Under the pieces are notes generated by a model. It was not told the origin of the DNA and did no database searches. It worked only from the letters and a program-made list of their open reading frames with translations. The translations under genes were made by a program, and so were the position numbers. A stretch of DNA of 64,000 bases from Ramlibacter lithotrophicus (GTDB lineage: Bacteria; Pseudomonadota; Gammaproteobacteria; Burkholderiales; Burkholderiaceae_C), in the NCBI RefSeq assembly GCF_012184415.1, contig NZ_VTOX01000012.1, positions 95,307 through 159,306 on the forward strand. The letters run 5' to 3'. Positions within the stretch are counted from its first letter, which is position 1. Each line of letters opens with the position of its first letter. Positions 63,937 to 64,000 of this stretch are shown here, in pieces.

Positions 63937-64000
63937 GTGTAGACACTGGCCTGCTCAGGAAATGAGCAGGGGAAGCAGGAGTGATCAACGTGAGCATGTT
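63878..64000 (+). mobile_element. left end of an IS21-family insertion sequence (partial)
   Basis: Two copies of AAACTGACCCAC (63891-63902 and 63925-63936) lie 34 bp apart in direct orientation, before a gene start. Such multiple end repeats are typical of IS21-family ends. The outer boundary is uncertain, probably 63875-63885, where a TGATCACTG stretch stands. The element runs off the window. Confidence 0.65.
63981..64000 (+). CDS. IstA-type transposase gene, first codons (partial)
   Basis: GTG at 63981 with GGGGAAGCAGGA upstream opens a frame reading (M)INVSM, a common IstA N-terminus in IS21 elements. It is placed just after the end repeats. Too short for a firm call. Confidence 0.4.

Overview
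The window is about 70 % G+C DNA with dense, overlapping genes and the gene content of a beta-proteobacterium of the Comamonadaceae type (Ramlibacter, Variovorax or a relative). The pointers are the order ribF-ileS-lspA with a divergent HNH nuclease gene, the order tatD / spermidine-synthase-like / gspE-like, DUF3422, TctA/TctB, several acyl-CoA dehydrogenase pairs, and a palindromic intergenic repeat of a kind common in that family. The assignment is an inference from gene content and remembered sequence style. No rRNA, tRNA or CRISPR array was seen.

Layout. 1-11 kb: the 5' end of an rsmB-like gene, purN, a divergent yceH-type gene, an acyl-CoA dehydrogenase pair, the HNH nuclease, ribF-ileS-lspA and a Na/phosphate symporter. 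10.7-22.1 kb: a lone receiver protein, a quinone oxidoreductase, two EamA exporters, an atypical SDR, DUF3422, tctBA, and the operon tatD / spermidine-synthase-like / gspE-like. The gspE-like gene carries an in-frame palindromic repeat. 22.2-26.8 kb: a membrane-anchored trypsin-like protease followed by moxR / DUF58 / VWA genes. 26.8-35.4 kb: two divergent fatty-acid-type operons sharing a 322-bp control region with TTCTGC-N3-GCAGAA palindromes. The left operon has a fused hydratase/dehydrogenase, a thiolase, an ACAD10/LvaA-type phosphotransferase and an SDR. The right operon has an SDR and two acyl-CoA dehydrogenases. The phosphotransferase suggests that hydroxy-acids are among the substrates.

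35.4-44.9 kb: two exported-type proteins. One is a 600-residue RTX/DUF4214 protein. The other is a 2389-residue mosaic of VCBS repeats with PA14 and LamG domains and a near-consensus CRP-type site upstream. 44.9-53.2 kb: an acyl-CoA ligase, lolD/lolC, a conserved hypothetical gene, recJ, two small hypothetical genes and a pyrroline-carboxylate reductase family gene. 53.2-60.7 kb: two signalling modules in a row, seven genes on one strand. The first is a CHASE3-type kinase, a DivK-like receiver, a receiver/PAS/HisKA_3 kinase and a LuxR-type regulator, each overlapping the next by 4 bp. The second is a degenerate receiver, a kinase with a degenerate receiver domain and a LuxR-type regulator.

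60.9-64 kb: after a dCMP-deaminase family gene the sequence becomes accessory and less G+C rich. It holds a decayed hsdM fragment, an intact DUF6088/AbiEi-type antitoxin gene behind a palindromic promoter, a 34-codon stump of its toxin, the 3' part of an IS1595-type transposase, a possible passenger gene, a gene cut by an IS21-type element, and the start of that element's istA at the window edge.
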